Part shown: positions 8,538 through 16,521 of the stretch, piece after piece
Layout: each line of letters starts with the position of its first letter
Position numbering within the stretch: the first letter of the stretch is position 1
DNA from: Albibeggiatoa sp964388965
GTDB lineage: Bacteria; Pseudomonadota; Gammaproteobacteria; Beggiatoales; Beggiatoaceae
Reading direction: 5' to 3'
Assembly: GCA_964388965.1 (NCBI GenBank)
Contig: CAYMCP010000035.1
Span: forward strand, 1 to 36,455
DNA: 36,455 nt
Made by a program: the position numbers and the translations under genes
The notes under the pieces: generated by a model
What the model saw: the letters and a program-made list of their open reading frames with translations, nothing else
Database searches by the model: none
What the model was told of the DNA's origin: nothing

Positions 8538-9419
8538 TTATTTTTGGCAAATTTCAATACCGCCATGTCCAACACGTTTTGCTTGATACATGCACTCGTT
8601 TAACTTACTTAATAACATATCTATATCCACTTCATATTGATAATCACAGGCACCAATACTTAAATTTAATTTGAGCAATTCATTCATAGGGGTATGAATA
8701 GAATCTTTTTTAATTCTTTCTAATACAATTCGTGGTTCACCATTGTTAAAATTCCATAATACCATTAAAAATCGATCACCGCCCCAACGTGCAATCCAAT
8801 CACCTTTGCGAATGTTGCTCATAGTAACCTCTGCGACGTGAGTCAAACATACATCACCGATATGTCGCCCAAAATGCTCATTAATCTGTGAAAAATTATC
8901 GATGTCTAATAATGCGACTAATAAGCGACTATTGTCACGCGATGCTCTGGCAATATCTTGACGTAAACGCTCTTCACCCGCTACACGATTGAGCACACCA
9001 GTTAGCGGGTCTAAATTAGAATCTATATTCTGTGCTCGATTCAAAAACTCTAATTTTTGCGCCATGTAATGTATATGCTCCATTAACAAACCAATTTCGT
9101 CTTTATAATCATCGGTGTGTAAATGTAATGGCATATCGTGATTAATATGAGCGTCCAATTGCTTAATTGTAAAAAAAATTGGTTTTAACAATAAATATAA
9201 TAAAAAAATATTCAGCCCAACAGTTATAACAGATAAAAATAGCGGAATAAATAAAATATCAATAGATTTGCCTAAAAGCATAAAATAGCTAAAAACTGCC
9301 AGTAGTGGGGTGAATGAAGCGAGTAATACCACTAATGCAATTTTAAACATATAGTTAAATTTAATAAAAAATATTCTGGACAATGCAGAGTAAAGTCCAA
9401 ATGAATGCACGTTATTCAT
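8538..9419 (-). CDS. Membrane GGDEF-domain protein with altered motif (GGDRF)
   Basis: The 293-residue protein has two membrane segments (about 25-50 and 55-82), a linker that could be HAMP-like (83-130), and a C-terminal GGDEF domain beginning at DPLTGVLNR (137-145). The first metal-ligand region LDIDNFSQIN (171-180) is conserved, but the signature reads GGDRF (213-217): the fourth position, normally Glu, is Arg (codon CGA). The RxxD inhibitory site RKGD (204-207) is intact at the standard 5-residue spacing. It may therefore be a weak or inactive diguanylate cyclase that still binds c-di-GMP. The start has no strong ribosome-binding site, and a later ATG at residue 24 is possible. Confidence 0.88.
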   Translation of the reverse strand: MNNVHSFGLYSALSRIFFIKFNYMFKIALVVLLASFTPLLAVFSYFMLLGKSIDILFIPLFLSVITVGLNIFLLYLLLKPIFFTIKQLDAHINHDMPLHLHTDDYKDEIGLLMEHIHYMAQKLEFLNRAQNIDSNLDPLTGVLNRVAGEERLRQDIARASRDNSRLLVALLDIDNFSQINEHFGRHIGDVCLTHVAEVTMSNIRKGDWIARWGGDRFLMVLWNFNNGEPRIVLERIKKDSIHTPMNELLKLNLSIGACDYQYEVDIDMLLSKLNECMYQAKRVGHGGIEICQK

Positions 9420-9680
9420 GGTATATTCTGATTCAATTTCGTTATCAAATGCTCACGCGCATCCTCAAATGAGGATGGGTGAATTTACCAGTTGTACGCA
9501 GGATACGCACACCATTTCCATCATGATCAACAACTAATCCACTGTTTTAATGGATTTATATCGATCTAAGCTGAAGACAATTTTATCGATCCAGCTTACA
9601 ATTTTCAATGTATAACGCCTCACACGCCTGCACTTTCCCGCGCTCAAAACATCATGGTAATAAAATTTACTGCATCTGGA

Positions 9681-10301
9681 TTATTCAGTTGTAATTTTGA
9701 AACGACGCACTTCTAATGGAATACCTAAGTAAGAAAGTAAACCAATAGAACCTTTTAAGGCAAATTTACGATTAGTTAAATCTGCTCTAATTAATTCTAC
9801 ACCGTCCGCTGTGGCAACTAATTCTGTTTTAGTCAGCTCGACTTTGATAGCCTCCCAACTGTCCGGCGGTAAAATGTAACGAGATTTAGCGAAAAAAGCG
9901 TGTTTTTTACCAATACTTACACCGGTGCGAAATCGCGCGTCAGCACGACAACCAATCGTAAAATATAAAATATCATCCGTTAAATTTTCCGAAAAACCAA
10001 GAGTAAAAAATGAACCATAAGTTTTACCACTTTTTTCCCGATACGCTGTGTGTAATTGTACTTCAGCTTCAATCGTCACTTTTTTGTGCTTAGAAAAATC
10101 ATAAGCAACATTTTGAGTCCACAAATTACCTAGACCCTGAATCGCTAACTCACCATCTTGATTGATTTTGAAAGTACGGCAAGAATCACACTTCATTGCT
10201 GGCGTAAAATCTGGAAAAGGAAGATATTTATCCACTAAAATGGGTGCTGCAATTAACTGTGCTGATAGCAGTACAGAGCATAATAATATCAATAAACGCA
10301 T
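9681..10301 (-). CDS. Secreted beta-rich protein of unknown function
   Basis: The 206-residue protein starts with a clear signal peptide (about 1-18, MRLLILLCSVLLSAQLIAA) and has an AAAGG ribosome-binding site. The mature part alternates hydrophobic and polar residues and ends in a pattern (SIGLLSYLGIPLEVRRFKI) typical of concanavalin-like jelly-roll domains (LamG or DUF1080-like folds), so a carbohydrate- or ligand-binding role is possible. That is a resemblance, not an identification. A CDSC pair (38-41) could form a disulfide after export. It lies upstream of the GGDEF gene on the same strand, separated by 261 bp. Confidence 0.7.
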   Translation of the reverse strand: MRLLILLCSVLLSAQLIAAPILVDKYLPFPDFTPAMKCDSCRTFKINQDGELAIQGLGNLWTQNVAYDFSKHKKVTIEAEVQLHTAYREKSGKTYGSFFTLGFSENLTDDILYFTIGCRADARFRTGVSIGKKHAFFAKSRYILPPDSWEAIKVELTKTELVATADGVELIRADLTNRKFALKGSIGLLSYLGIPLEVRRFKITTE

Positions 10302-10614
10302 GGATTTACCTTTCTAAATTATGAATGTCTTTATTACTGTACTATAGAAATATGAATTTGAATAGACATTGCAAAATTTTACTTTCCCCCAAATTATAGT
10401 CAACAATGCACGGCGTTGTAGGCAAATTCTGTGTAGTTCAACAGATAAATCTAATGCTTTTCAAATGTAGCACCCTGCTATAGACTTGGACGGCTATTAA
10501 TTTAGTTTTGCAAAGTTGATATAGTGCGTTCCATTTAGAAATCTGCACTAAGAAGCCAAAAATCTTGTATTGCTATAAAAATTATGAAATGACTCGTACA
10601 TTAAGGAAATATAC
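10302..10614. other. Divergent intergenic region without a gene
   Basis: This AT-rich spacer separates the divergently transcribed secreted-protein gene and moaB and should hold promoters for both. I see no convincing -35/-10 pair, hairpin or small gene. The moaB ribosome-binding site AAGGA lies at its right end. Confidence 0.5.
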
Positions 10615-11142
10615 ATGTCACACGATTATAAACATGAATTTAAATCATTAAATATTGCTATTTTAACGGTATCAGATTCTCGCACTGAAGAAACGGATAA
10701 ATCGGGTAAAACTTTAGTTGAACGTTTAACTCAAGCAGGACATCAATTGTCGGAAAAAGCGATTGTGCCAGATGATATTTATCAAATTCGTGCCATTGTT
10801 TCTAAATGGATTGCAAACGACGCTATTGATGTTGTGATTAGCTCAGGTGGTACTGGGGTGACGGGGCGAGATGGTACACCAGAGGCTGTTGAGCCATTGT
10901 TAGATAAAATTATTGATGGATTTGGTGAAATTTTTCGTTTTTTATCGTATCAAGAAATTAATACTTCAACTTTACAATCTCGTGCTTTAGCAGGTGTCGC
11001 AAATGGTACATACATTTTTTGCCTACCGGGTTCAACAGGTGCATGTTGCACTGCGTGGGATAAACTCATACAAGAACAACTTGATGCACGAACACGCCCT
11101 TGTAATCTGACTGAATTAATGCCACGTTTACTAGAAAAATAA
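10615..11142 (+). CDS. moaB: MoaB/MogA-family molybdenum cofactor protein
   Basis: This 175-residue protein belongs to the MoaB/MogA family, which adenylylates molybdopterin before metal insertion. The start matches MoaB (LNIAILTVSDSRTEETDKSG at 12-31) and the substrate-binding loop SSGGTGVTGRD is at 76-86, followed by a conserved PGST loop. MoaB and MogA are hard to separate by eye; the overall pattern and length favour MoaB. No other cofactor genes lie nearby. A cyclase gene follows 53 bp downstream on the same strand. Confidence 0.93.
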   Translation: MSHDYKHEFKSLNIAILTVSDSRTEETDKSGKTLVERLTQAGHQLSEKAIVPDDIYQIRAIVSKWIANDAIDVVISSGGTGVTGRDGTPEAVEPLLDKIIDGFGEIFRFLSYQEINTSTLQSRALAGVANGTYIFCLPGSTGACCTAWDKLIQEQLDARTRPCNLTELMPRLLEK

Positions 11143-11195
11143 TATTGTGGTATGGAGGATGCCGCATTTGGTAATCCTCAAGAGGAATTATTACC

Positions 11196-12743
11196 ATGTT
11201 TTACATCATGTTAAGTTTTATTGCGGGCTATTTGCTTTATCAAAATTATCAATTACGTCAACAACTTTTGCATTTTCAAACAGAAGCTCAAACTTTACAA
11301 AAAAAAGTATTTAATCTTAATGCGTTATTAGATTCTATACCGGTTGGGCTCACTGTCTTTAAGCCAGATGGCAACATTTTTTGTCGTAATAAACACGCGC
11401 GTCAATTAACTCGTCCCGATAAAAATACGTTAGACAAGCAACAATATGAAATTTGTTCAATTGATACAGGTTTACCTTATCCTGCTGAAAAAACACCTTT
11501 TCGTCAAGCCTTGCAAGGTAAGCAAACTTTTATTGATGATGCAGAAATTAAAATTTGCAATCGCTCTATTCCGGTCGAGATGTGGGGCACACCTATTTAT
11601 GACATGCAAGGAAAATTAATTTTTATTATTACCTTGTTTCAAGAGATTGGTAAACGTTTAAAATTAGAGTGTGCGCGTGAGCAGCAGATGCGACAGATAT
11701 TAGGTGATAAAGAACGTTTTAGAACTATCGCTGAAACGATGCCAATTCCACTATTTATTGTCAGTTTAGCCGATGGTTTAATTTTATATGCAAATCCACA
11801 AGCAGCAGAAACTTTTGGGATCGTTTTAAATAAATTAATTGGAAAGCAAATTGTTGATTTATATTATCATTTTGAGGATAGACATGCTTTTTTAGGTGCA
11901 TTATTAAAAAATCAGCAAGTGCGCAGTTATGAATTACAATATGTCCGTGCTGATGGTACGCCTTTTTGGGCATTGGCATATAGTAAAATTATGTTATATA
12001 ACCATGAGCAAGTTGTATTAACTTCGATGCTAGACATTAGTGAACGTAAAAAAGTGGAGGAGGAAAGAATTCGTTTTACTGAAAAATTATGTCATTTAAA
12101 CGAAGCTTATCAACGTTTTGTTCCACAAGCGTTTTTAAAATTACTAGATAAAGAACAAATCACAGATATTAAACTCGGCGATCATGTTGAAAAGGAAATG
12201 ACTATTTTGTTTGCCGATATTCGTGACTTCACTCGTTTGTCTGAACGGATGACTCCACAGGAAAATTTTAATTTTATCAATGCTTATTTGAGTGTAATGG
12301 AGCCTGCAATCCGTCAGCATCGTGGTTTTATTGATAAATATATTGGTGATGCAATTATGGCATTATTTCCCCATTGCGCGGACGACGCGGTACAAAGTGC
12401 GTTGACAATGTTGGATAGGTTGGTTGATTTTAACCAGCAAGAAAATTGTAAGCAGGTAAAAAAAGAGCCGGTACAAATTGGTATCGGGATCAATACTGGC
12501 AAATTAATGTTGGGCACAATCGGCGGCGAGCAACGTATGGACGGTACAGTTATCGCTGATGCGGTGAATTTGGCATCACGGGTGGAAAGCTTAACTAAAA
12601 ATTACACGACAAATTTATTAATTACTCATAATACTTATTTACAATTAAAAAATAAATCGTATTATCAAATTAAAAAAGTAGATGCGGTAAAAGTTAAAGG
12701 TAAATCAGAAATCGTTACGGTATACGCGGTTGATAGAGCTTGA
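11196..12743 (+). CDS. PAS-PAS class III adenylate cyclase, membrane-anchored
   Basis: The 515-residue protein has an N-terminal membrane segment (1-15), a short coiled coil (18-45), two PAS domains (about 42-150 and 175-285) and a class III nucleotide cyclase domain (about 330-515). The metal-binding aspartates are Asp341 (FADIRDF) and Asp385 (IGDA). The adenine-selecting pair is Lys381 (DKYIGD) and Asp455 (IADAVN), and the transition-state residues are Asn458 and Arg462. All catalytic positions are kept, so it should make cAMP. The PAS domains probably sense a redox, gas or ligand signal. Its AGAGGA ribosome-binding site overlaps a short CCTCAAGAGG palindrome. Confidence 0.93.
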   Translation: MFYIMLSFIAGYLLYQNYQLRQQLLHFQTEAQTLQKKVFNLNALLDSIPVGLTVFKPDGNIFCRNKHARQLTRPDKNTLDKQQYEICSIDTGLPYPAEKTPFRQALQGKQTFIDDAEIKICNRSIPVEMWGTPIYDMQGKLIFIITLFQEIGKRLKLECAREQQMRQILGDKERFRTIAETMPIPLFIVSLADGLILYANPQAAETFGIVLNKLIGKQIVDLYYHFEDRHAFLGALLKNQQVRSYELQYVRADGTPFWALAYSKIMLYNHEQVVLTSMLDISERKKVEEERIRFTEKLCHLNEAYQRFVPQAFLKLLDKEQITDIKLGDHVEKEMTILFADIRDFTRLSERMTPQENFNFINAYLSVMEPAIRQHRGFIDKYIGDAIMALFPHCADDAVQSALTMLDRLVDFNQQENCKQVKKEPVQIGIGINTGKLMLGTIGGEQRMDGTVIADAVNLASRVESLTKNYTTNLLITHNTYLQLKNKSYYQIKKVDAVKVKGKSEIVTVYAVDRA

Positions 12744-12893
12744 CAATATCATGTTAGAATTATTAATTGTAATAATGCATTGATTTTATAGAACGCATCG
12801 ACGTATCGTTCTCCACCAGAGCCTTTCGCAGCATGTGAAAATAATTACAATAACATACTGATTTTAAAGCTAAGATCACAAAATAAATCACTT

Positions 12894-14090
12894 TTAACCA
12901 CAGCTAATTAGCTGTAGAGCTTGCCGATAACCATTAATTGATTCAATCAATTGATTATTTTTTAATAGCATGTGTATTTTTAGCTCTTCTTGAACTTTTT
13001 CTTTATGCTCAATTAAACCAATTAATTCTAACTTATCGCCACGCTGAATACCCCTAAATTCATAATGCCTAGTTAGAGCTAATGGCATGATCTGAATATA
13101 ATAGTGCATTTCGACAAAATTTTGATAAAACGTGAGTCTAACAGTATAAAAATTATATAATTTCTTACCATTTTCTTCTATTTTTTCCGATTTGCCATAA
13201 AAACACATAGGTGGATGGGATAATTCAATACTTTTTTGTACATCTTGATTAGTAATCTCAACCAATTCTCGACGTGTCACGTAGCCGGTTTTTTTAACTT
13301 GAATCACGTATGTATTGGGTGGTAATTCCATATTTGGCGTGTAACTCAGTTCGAGTTTGTTTGTCAGAATATTGATAATTGCATCAGCAGGCTTTACTTT
13401 TAAATCCAAACGAAACAAGTTCTTAGGACTAGCTAAGGCTTTGCCGCGTACTTGGGACGACAACATGGATACGGTGGACACGACAGGTTGTAAAACGACT
13501 TTTAAGGCTATGTCCTTATCCGTGATTTGAACGGTGCGTTCTTGGCTAACGAAACCATTGCGACTGATTAATAACGTGTACTCACCGGGTAATAACAACA
13601 TATCTTGTTCAAATCGTAGGCGTTGATCAACAAATTGGACAATCGCATCATCAGGAACAGTTTCCACCGTGAGGATGTATTCTTCGGGCATACTAACAGT
13701 TTCGACGATGCCAACATCATCAGGCATATCACCCGTTTCAGCTACGCCACTATCATCGGGTATGACTTCAAAAATTTGCTCATCATCAGGTAATTCCTCG
13801 TCAATATTACGCTTAGATTGTGGTTTTAAATCAACTTGTACAAAAATATCACTGTTTTGCAAATGTATCCATTTATGCCAAGTACGATAACCTTTTGCTT
13901 TTACCCTTAGATCATAACGACCTGGACTAAGCTCAATACCTTGATGGAATTTAGGTTTAATATTCCAAATATAAATTTCTGAGTTAGCTTCTTCTGGAAA
14001 AACATCAACATATAAACGATAAGTTTCCAAATTGGCATAAACAGTATTCATTGTGAATAATAATAGTATATAAATAAACAACTTATACAT
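12894..14090 (-). CDS. Secreted PEGA-repeat protein
   Basis: The 398-residue protein has a signal peptide (1-19, ending VYA) and three PEGA-type beta domains at about 25-92, 138-203 and 227-291. Each carries the L.PG.Y.L.....GY or L.P..Y.....K.GY pattern. An acidic linker (93-137) with repeated V.ET..MP[DE][DE] units separates the first two. The C-terminal part (295-398) is a different domain that I do not recognise; it carries two cysteines (296 and 397) that could pair. A GGAGG ribosome-binding site lies 8 bases before the ATG. PEGA domains are usually found in surface-associated proteins, but no function is assigned here. It converges on the cyclase gene. Confidence 0.85.
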   Translation of the reverse strand: MYKLFIYILLLFTMNTVYANLETYRLYVDVFPEEANSEIYIWNIKPKFHQGIELSPGRYDLRVKAKGYRTWHKWIHLQNSDIFVQVDLKPQSKRNIDEELPDDEQIFEVIPDDSGVAETGDMPDDVGIVETVSMPEEYILTVETVPDDAIVQFVDQRLRFEQDMLLLPGEYTLLISRNGFVSQERTVQITDKDIALKVVLQPVVSTVSMLSSQVRGKALASPKNLFRLDLKVKPADAIINILTNKLELSYTPNMELPPNTYVIQVKKTGYVTRRELVEITNQDVQKSIELSHPPMCFYGKSEKIEENGKKLYNFYTVRLTFYQNFVEMHYYIQIMPLALTRHYEFRGIQRGDKLELIGLIEHKEKVQEELKIHMLLKNNQLIESINGYRQALQLISCG

Positions 14091-14121
14091 TCCATACCTC
14101 CACTTAATCTTTTAAAAGTTG

Positions 14122-14290
14122 TAGGAGTTACGCAGTTTTTCTCGTTCCTACATTCTCGTTCCTACATGCCGAGACTGTAAAAGAACTTCATTTTTAGAAC
14201 TTTCGATAACGTAAAATTAATAACTTACGAGTGAAAAAATGGTGTTTTTGGTAGTTCTTTATACAGTCTCAATTTGTGGGAACGAGACAA
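14122..14290. repeat. Palindromic repeat (copy C) with long imperfect stem
   Basis: It begins with TAGGAGTTACGCAGTT (14122-14137), the MITE-like end. It then contains nested inverted repeats: TCTCGTTCCTACA (14154-14166) against TGTGGGAACGAGA (14275-14287), and GAGACTGTAAAAGAAC (14171-14186) against GTTCTTTATACAGTCTC (14254-14270). The inner right arm is shared with the copy at 29554-29586. It fills the gap between thiS and the PEGA gene. Confidence 0.65.
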
Positions 14291-14303
14291 GATAAAAAGT
14301 CAG

Positions 14304-14504
14304 TCAACCACCTCCGATTGCATGAACAATCTCAACCTTATCATTTACTTGTAGAATGTATTGCTCAAATTGGCTACGCGGTATAATTTCCTGATTAACT
14401 TCTATAGCTAAACGTTTCTGAGTTAAATCCAATTCCGCTAATAAGTGTTGCACTGTTGTATGTTCTGCAATCTGCTTTGTCTCGCCGTTTAATGTAATTT
14501 CCAT
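14304..14504 (-). CDS. thiS: Sulfur carrier protein ThiS
   Basis: ThiS is a small ubiquitin-like protein whose C-terminal glycine is converted to a thiocarboxylate that donates sulfur for the thiazole ring of thiamine. The protein ends in IGGG, the required Gly-Gly tail, and starts MEITLNGE, typical of ThiS. I chose the ATG at 14504 (66 residues, the usual length, with a GGTGAGAG sequence just upstream) over a GTG at 14513. The usual downstream partner thiG is absent: a repeat and the PEGA gene follow. It starts 37 bp after murA and may be co-transcribed with it. Confidence 0.9.
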   Translation of the reverse strand: MEITLNGETKQIAEHTTVQHLLAELDLTQKRLAIEVNQEIIPRSQFEQYILQVNDKVEIVHAIGGG

Positions 14505-14541
14505 CGCTCTCACCGAATCTAAAACAAATTTAAAATGTTAT

Positions 14542-15801
14542 TTATTTAGGTACACGCTGAATTTTCGCGCCTAATTGCGTTAATTTTTCTTCAATACGCT
14601 CATAGCCACGATCAATATGGTAAATTCTATCTACCAAAGTGTCGCCATCGGCGACTAGGGCTGCTAATACTAAACTTGCAGAAGCACGTAAATCAGTAGC
14701 CATCACAGGTGCGGCTTTCAATTTAGCAACGCCTCTTACAATCGCTGTGTTACCCTTAATCCGAATGTCAGCACCCATACGTTGTAGTTCTTGTGCATGC
14801 ATAAATCGGTTTTCAAATACATTTTCTGTGATACTGGCAACGCCGCTGGCAATACAATTTAATGCAGTGAATTGGGCTTGCATATCAGTTGGAAACGCGG
14901 GATAAGGTGCTGTTTCGATGTCAACTGATTGTGGACGTTGGTCTTGCATATTTAATTCAATCCAGTTTGTACCTGTGGTGATTTTTGCACCCGTTTCAGC
15001 CAATTTTAATAATACGGCATCTAATAAATTTGGGTCAGTATCTTTTAGATGTACTCGTCCACCTGTCATTGCTGCACCGACTAGGTAAGTACCGCTTTCA
15101 ATTCGGTCTGGCAAAACAGCGTATTCCGTACCGTGTAAATGATCAACACCTTGAATGCGAATTGTATCCGTGCCTGCTCCTTCGATTTTTGCCCCCATTT
15201 TATTAAGAAAATTAGCTAAATCAACAACCTCTGGTTCACGCGCTGCGTTTTCAATCACAGTTTCACCTTCGGCTAAGGTCGCAGCCATGAGTAAATTTTC
15301 TGTTCCCGTGACGGTGACCAAATCCATACACAATTTAGCACCTTTCAAACGCTTCGCGCGAGCATTGATGTAACCGTTTTCAACTTCGATTTTCGCGCCC
15401 ATTTGCTCTAAACCTTGAATGTGCAAATTAACGGGACGTGAGCCAATCGCACACCCACCGGGAAGCGACACAACTGCCTTGCCAAATCTCGCTACGAGCG
15501 GACCTAGCACCAAAATAGATGCACGCATGGTTTTGACTAATTCATACGGTGCGGTAAAAATATTCACCTTATTGGCGTTCACCTCGATATTGAGCTTTTC
15601 ATTCACCATGATGTCAGCCCCCATACGACCTAGCAAACCCATCATAGTGGTAATATCTTGCAAATGTGGCACATTGCTGATGTAACAAGGCGTTTCAGCA
15701 AGCAACGTTGCAGCTAAAATCGGTAAAGCAGCATTCTTAGCACCGGAGATACGAACATCACCATTTAGTGGCGTGTTACCTGTGATTAATAATTTATCCA
15801 T
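14542..15801 (-). CDS. murA: UDP-N-acetylglucosamine 1-carboxyvinyltransferase
   Basis: MurA transfers enolpyruvate from PEP to UDP-GlcNAc, the first committed step of peptidoglycan synthesis and the target of fosfomycin. The 419 residues match the family. Lys22 and Asn23 (SGAKNAALP) bind substrate, and the catalytic cysteine is Cys117 in LPGGCAIGSRP, so the enzyme should be fosfomycin-sensitive rather than the Cys-to-Asp type. It follows ibaG as in many gammaproteobacteria (26 bp gap) and precedes thiS. Confidence 0.98.
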   Translation of the reverse strand: MDKLLITGNTPLNGDVRISGAKNAALPILAATLLAETPCYISNVPHLQDITTMMGLLGRMGADIMVNEKLNIEVNANKVNIFTAPYELVKTMRASILVLGPLVARFGKAVVSLPGGCAIGSRPVNLHIQGLEQMGAKIEVENGYINARAKRLKGAKLCMDLVTVTGTENLLMAATLAEGETVIENAAREPEVVDLANFLNKMGAKIEGAGTDTIRIQGVDHLHGTEYAVLPDRIESGTYLVGAAMTGGRVHLKDTDPNLLDAVLLKLAETGAKITTGTNWIELNMQDQRPQSVDIETAPYPAFPTDMQAQFTALNCIASGVASITENVFENRFMHAQELQRMGADIRIKGNTAIVRGVAKLKAAPVMATDLRASASLVLAALVADGDTLVDRIYHIDRGYERIEEKLTQLGAKIQRVPK

Positions 15802-15827
15802 ATTGTCGTATATCTAAGATTAAGTCG

Positions 15828-16052
15828 TTACGCGGAGGTGCGAGTTGTTAATGCTAAGGCGTGTACCTCATCAGTTTGCATAGCATTGCCTAAGGCTGCG
15901 TATACCATTTGATGTTGTTGCACTAAGGTTTTATCAGCAAAAACGTTTGATATAACAGTCGCTTGGAAATGTCGATTATCTTCACTTGATACAATTGCTT
16001 CACTGTTTTCAATACGACTTTCAATTAAATTTTTTAATTCTTCTGGTGTCAT
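15828..16052 (-). CDS. ibaG: BolA-family protein IbaG (YrbA)
   Basis: This 74-residue protein has the BolA fold pattern with the conserved HF.A.V.S..F..K..V.QHQ.VY.AL core (28-54) and a late VHALAL strand. BolA-family proteins of this type bind [2Fe-2S] clusters with monothiol glutaredoxins and have been linked to acid stress and envelope integrity. The position directly before murA is the conserved one. An AAAGGA ribosome-binding site lies 8 bases upstream of the ATG. Confidence 0.92.
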   Translation of the reverse strand: MTPEELKNLIESRIENSEAIVSSEDNRHFQATVISNVFADKTLVQQHQMVYAALGNAMQTDEVHALALTTRTSA

Positions 16053-16521
16053 TAGCGTATTCCTTTATTCAATATTCCGACGATATTATCTTTATGTTAA
16101 AGCATTCTACACAAGAAACAAAGTGGCAATAAGTGGTGCTAGGTAACAATATAACTCAACATGTATGACAAATCGACTCATTTAATTATAAAGCTATCTA
16201 TTCTTTTACTCCAATATTATTTTAAATACAATCAGTTGTATCTGATTATTAAATATTTTTTTAAAAAGCCATTGTAACATCAAGAAACAAAACAACTATT
16301 AAGTATTTCATTCGTTATTATTTCTATTCTAAGTCAATTCATCATCAAACAGAGTATTTTTATAAACTCTTAGCCATATCAAATACCAAGTTACAGGGAT
16401 TTATTCGCATTTATAAAATGTACTTGACAAAAAAATATTAAAAGCGTAACAATTGCTTATTGCAAAAAAAGTATTTTTAGTATATTTTTAAACTATAAAC
16501 ACTCAGGAAAGGGATAAGTCA
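16053..16521. other. AT-rich divergent intergenic region
   Basis: This 469-bp, very AT-rich spacer lies between the divergent ibaG and yhaO-like genes. I see no gene, tRNA or long repeat. The right end holds a candidate promoter for the exonuclease gene (16424-16452). Confidence 0.5.
16424..16452 (+). promoter_or_regulatory. Candidate promoter of the YhaO-like gene
   Basis: A perfect TTGACA (16424-16429) is followed after 17 bases by TAACAA (16447-16452), a weak -10. A second possible pair is TTGCAA (16460-16465) and TATATT (16481-16486) with a short 15-base spacer. The start codon is at 16522. Confidence 0.35.

Noticed and set aside
9449..9545. A short minus-strand frame reading VVDHDGNGVRILRTTGKF near the GGDEF gene
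   Set aside because: Only about 33 codons, closed by stops at both ends, with no start or ribosome-binding site. It could be a decayed gene, but the evidence is too thin to annotate.
14639..15685. Several plus-strand frames opposite murA
   Set aside because: They are antisense to a complete and well-conserved murA and show no motifs of their own.
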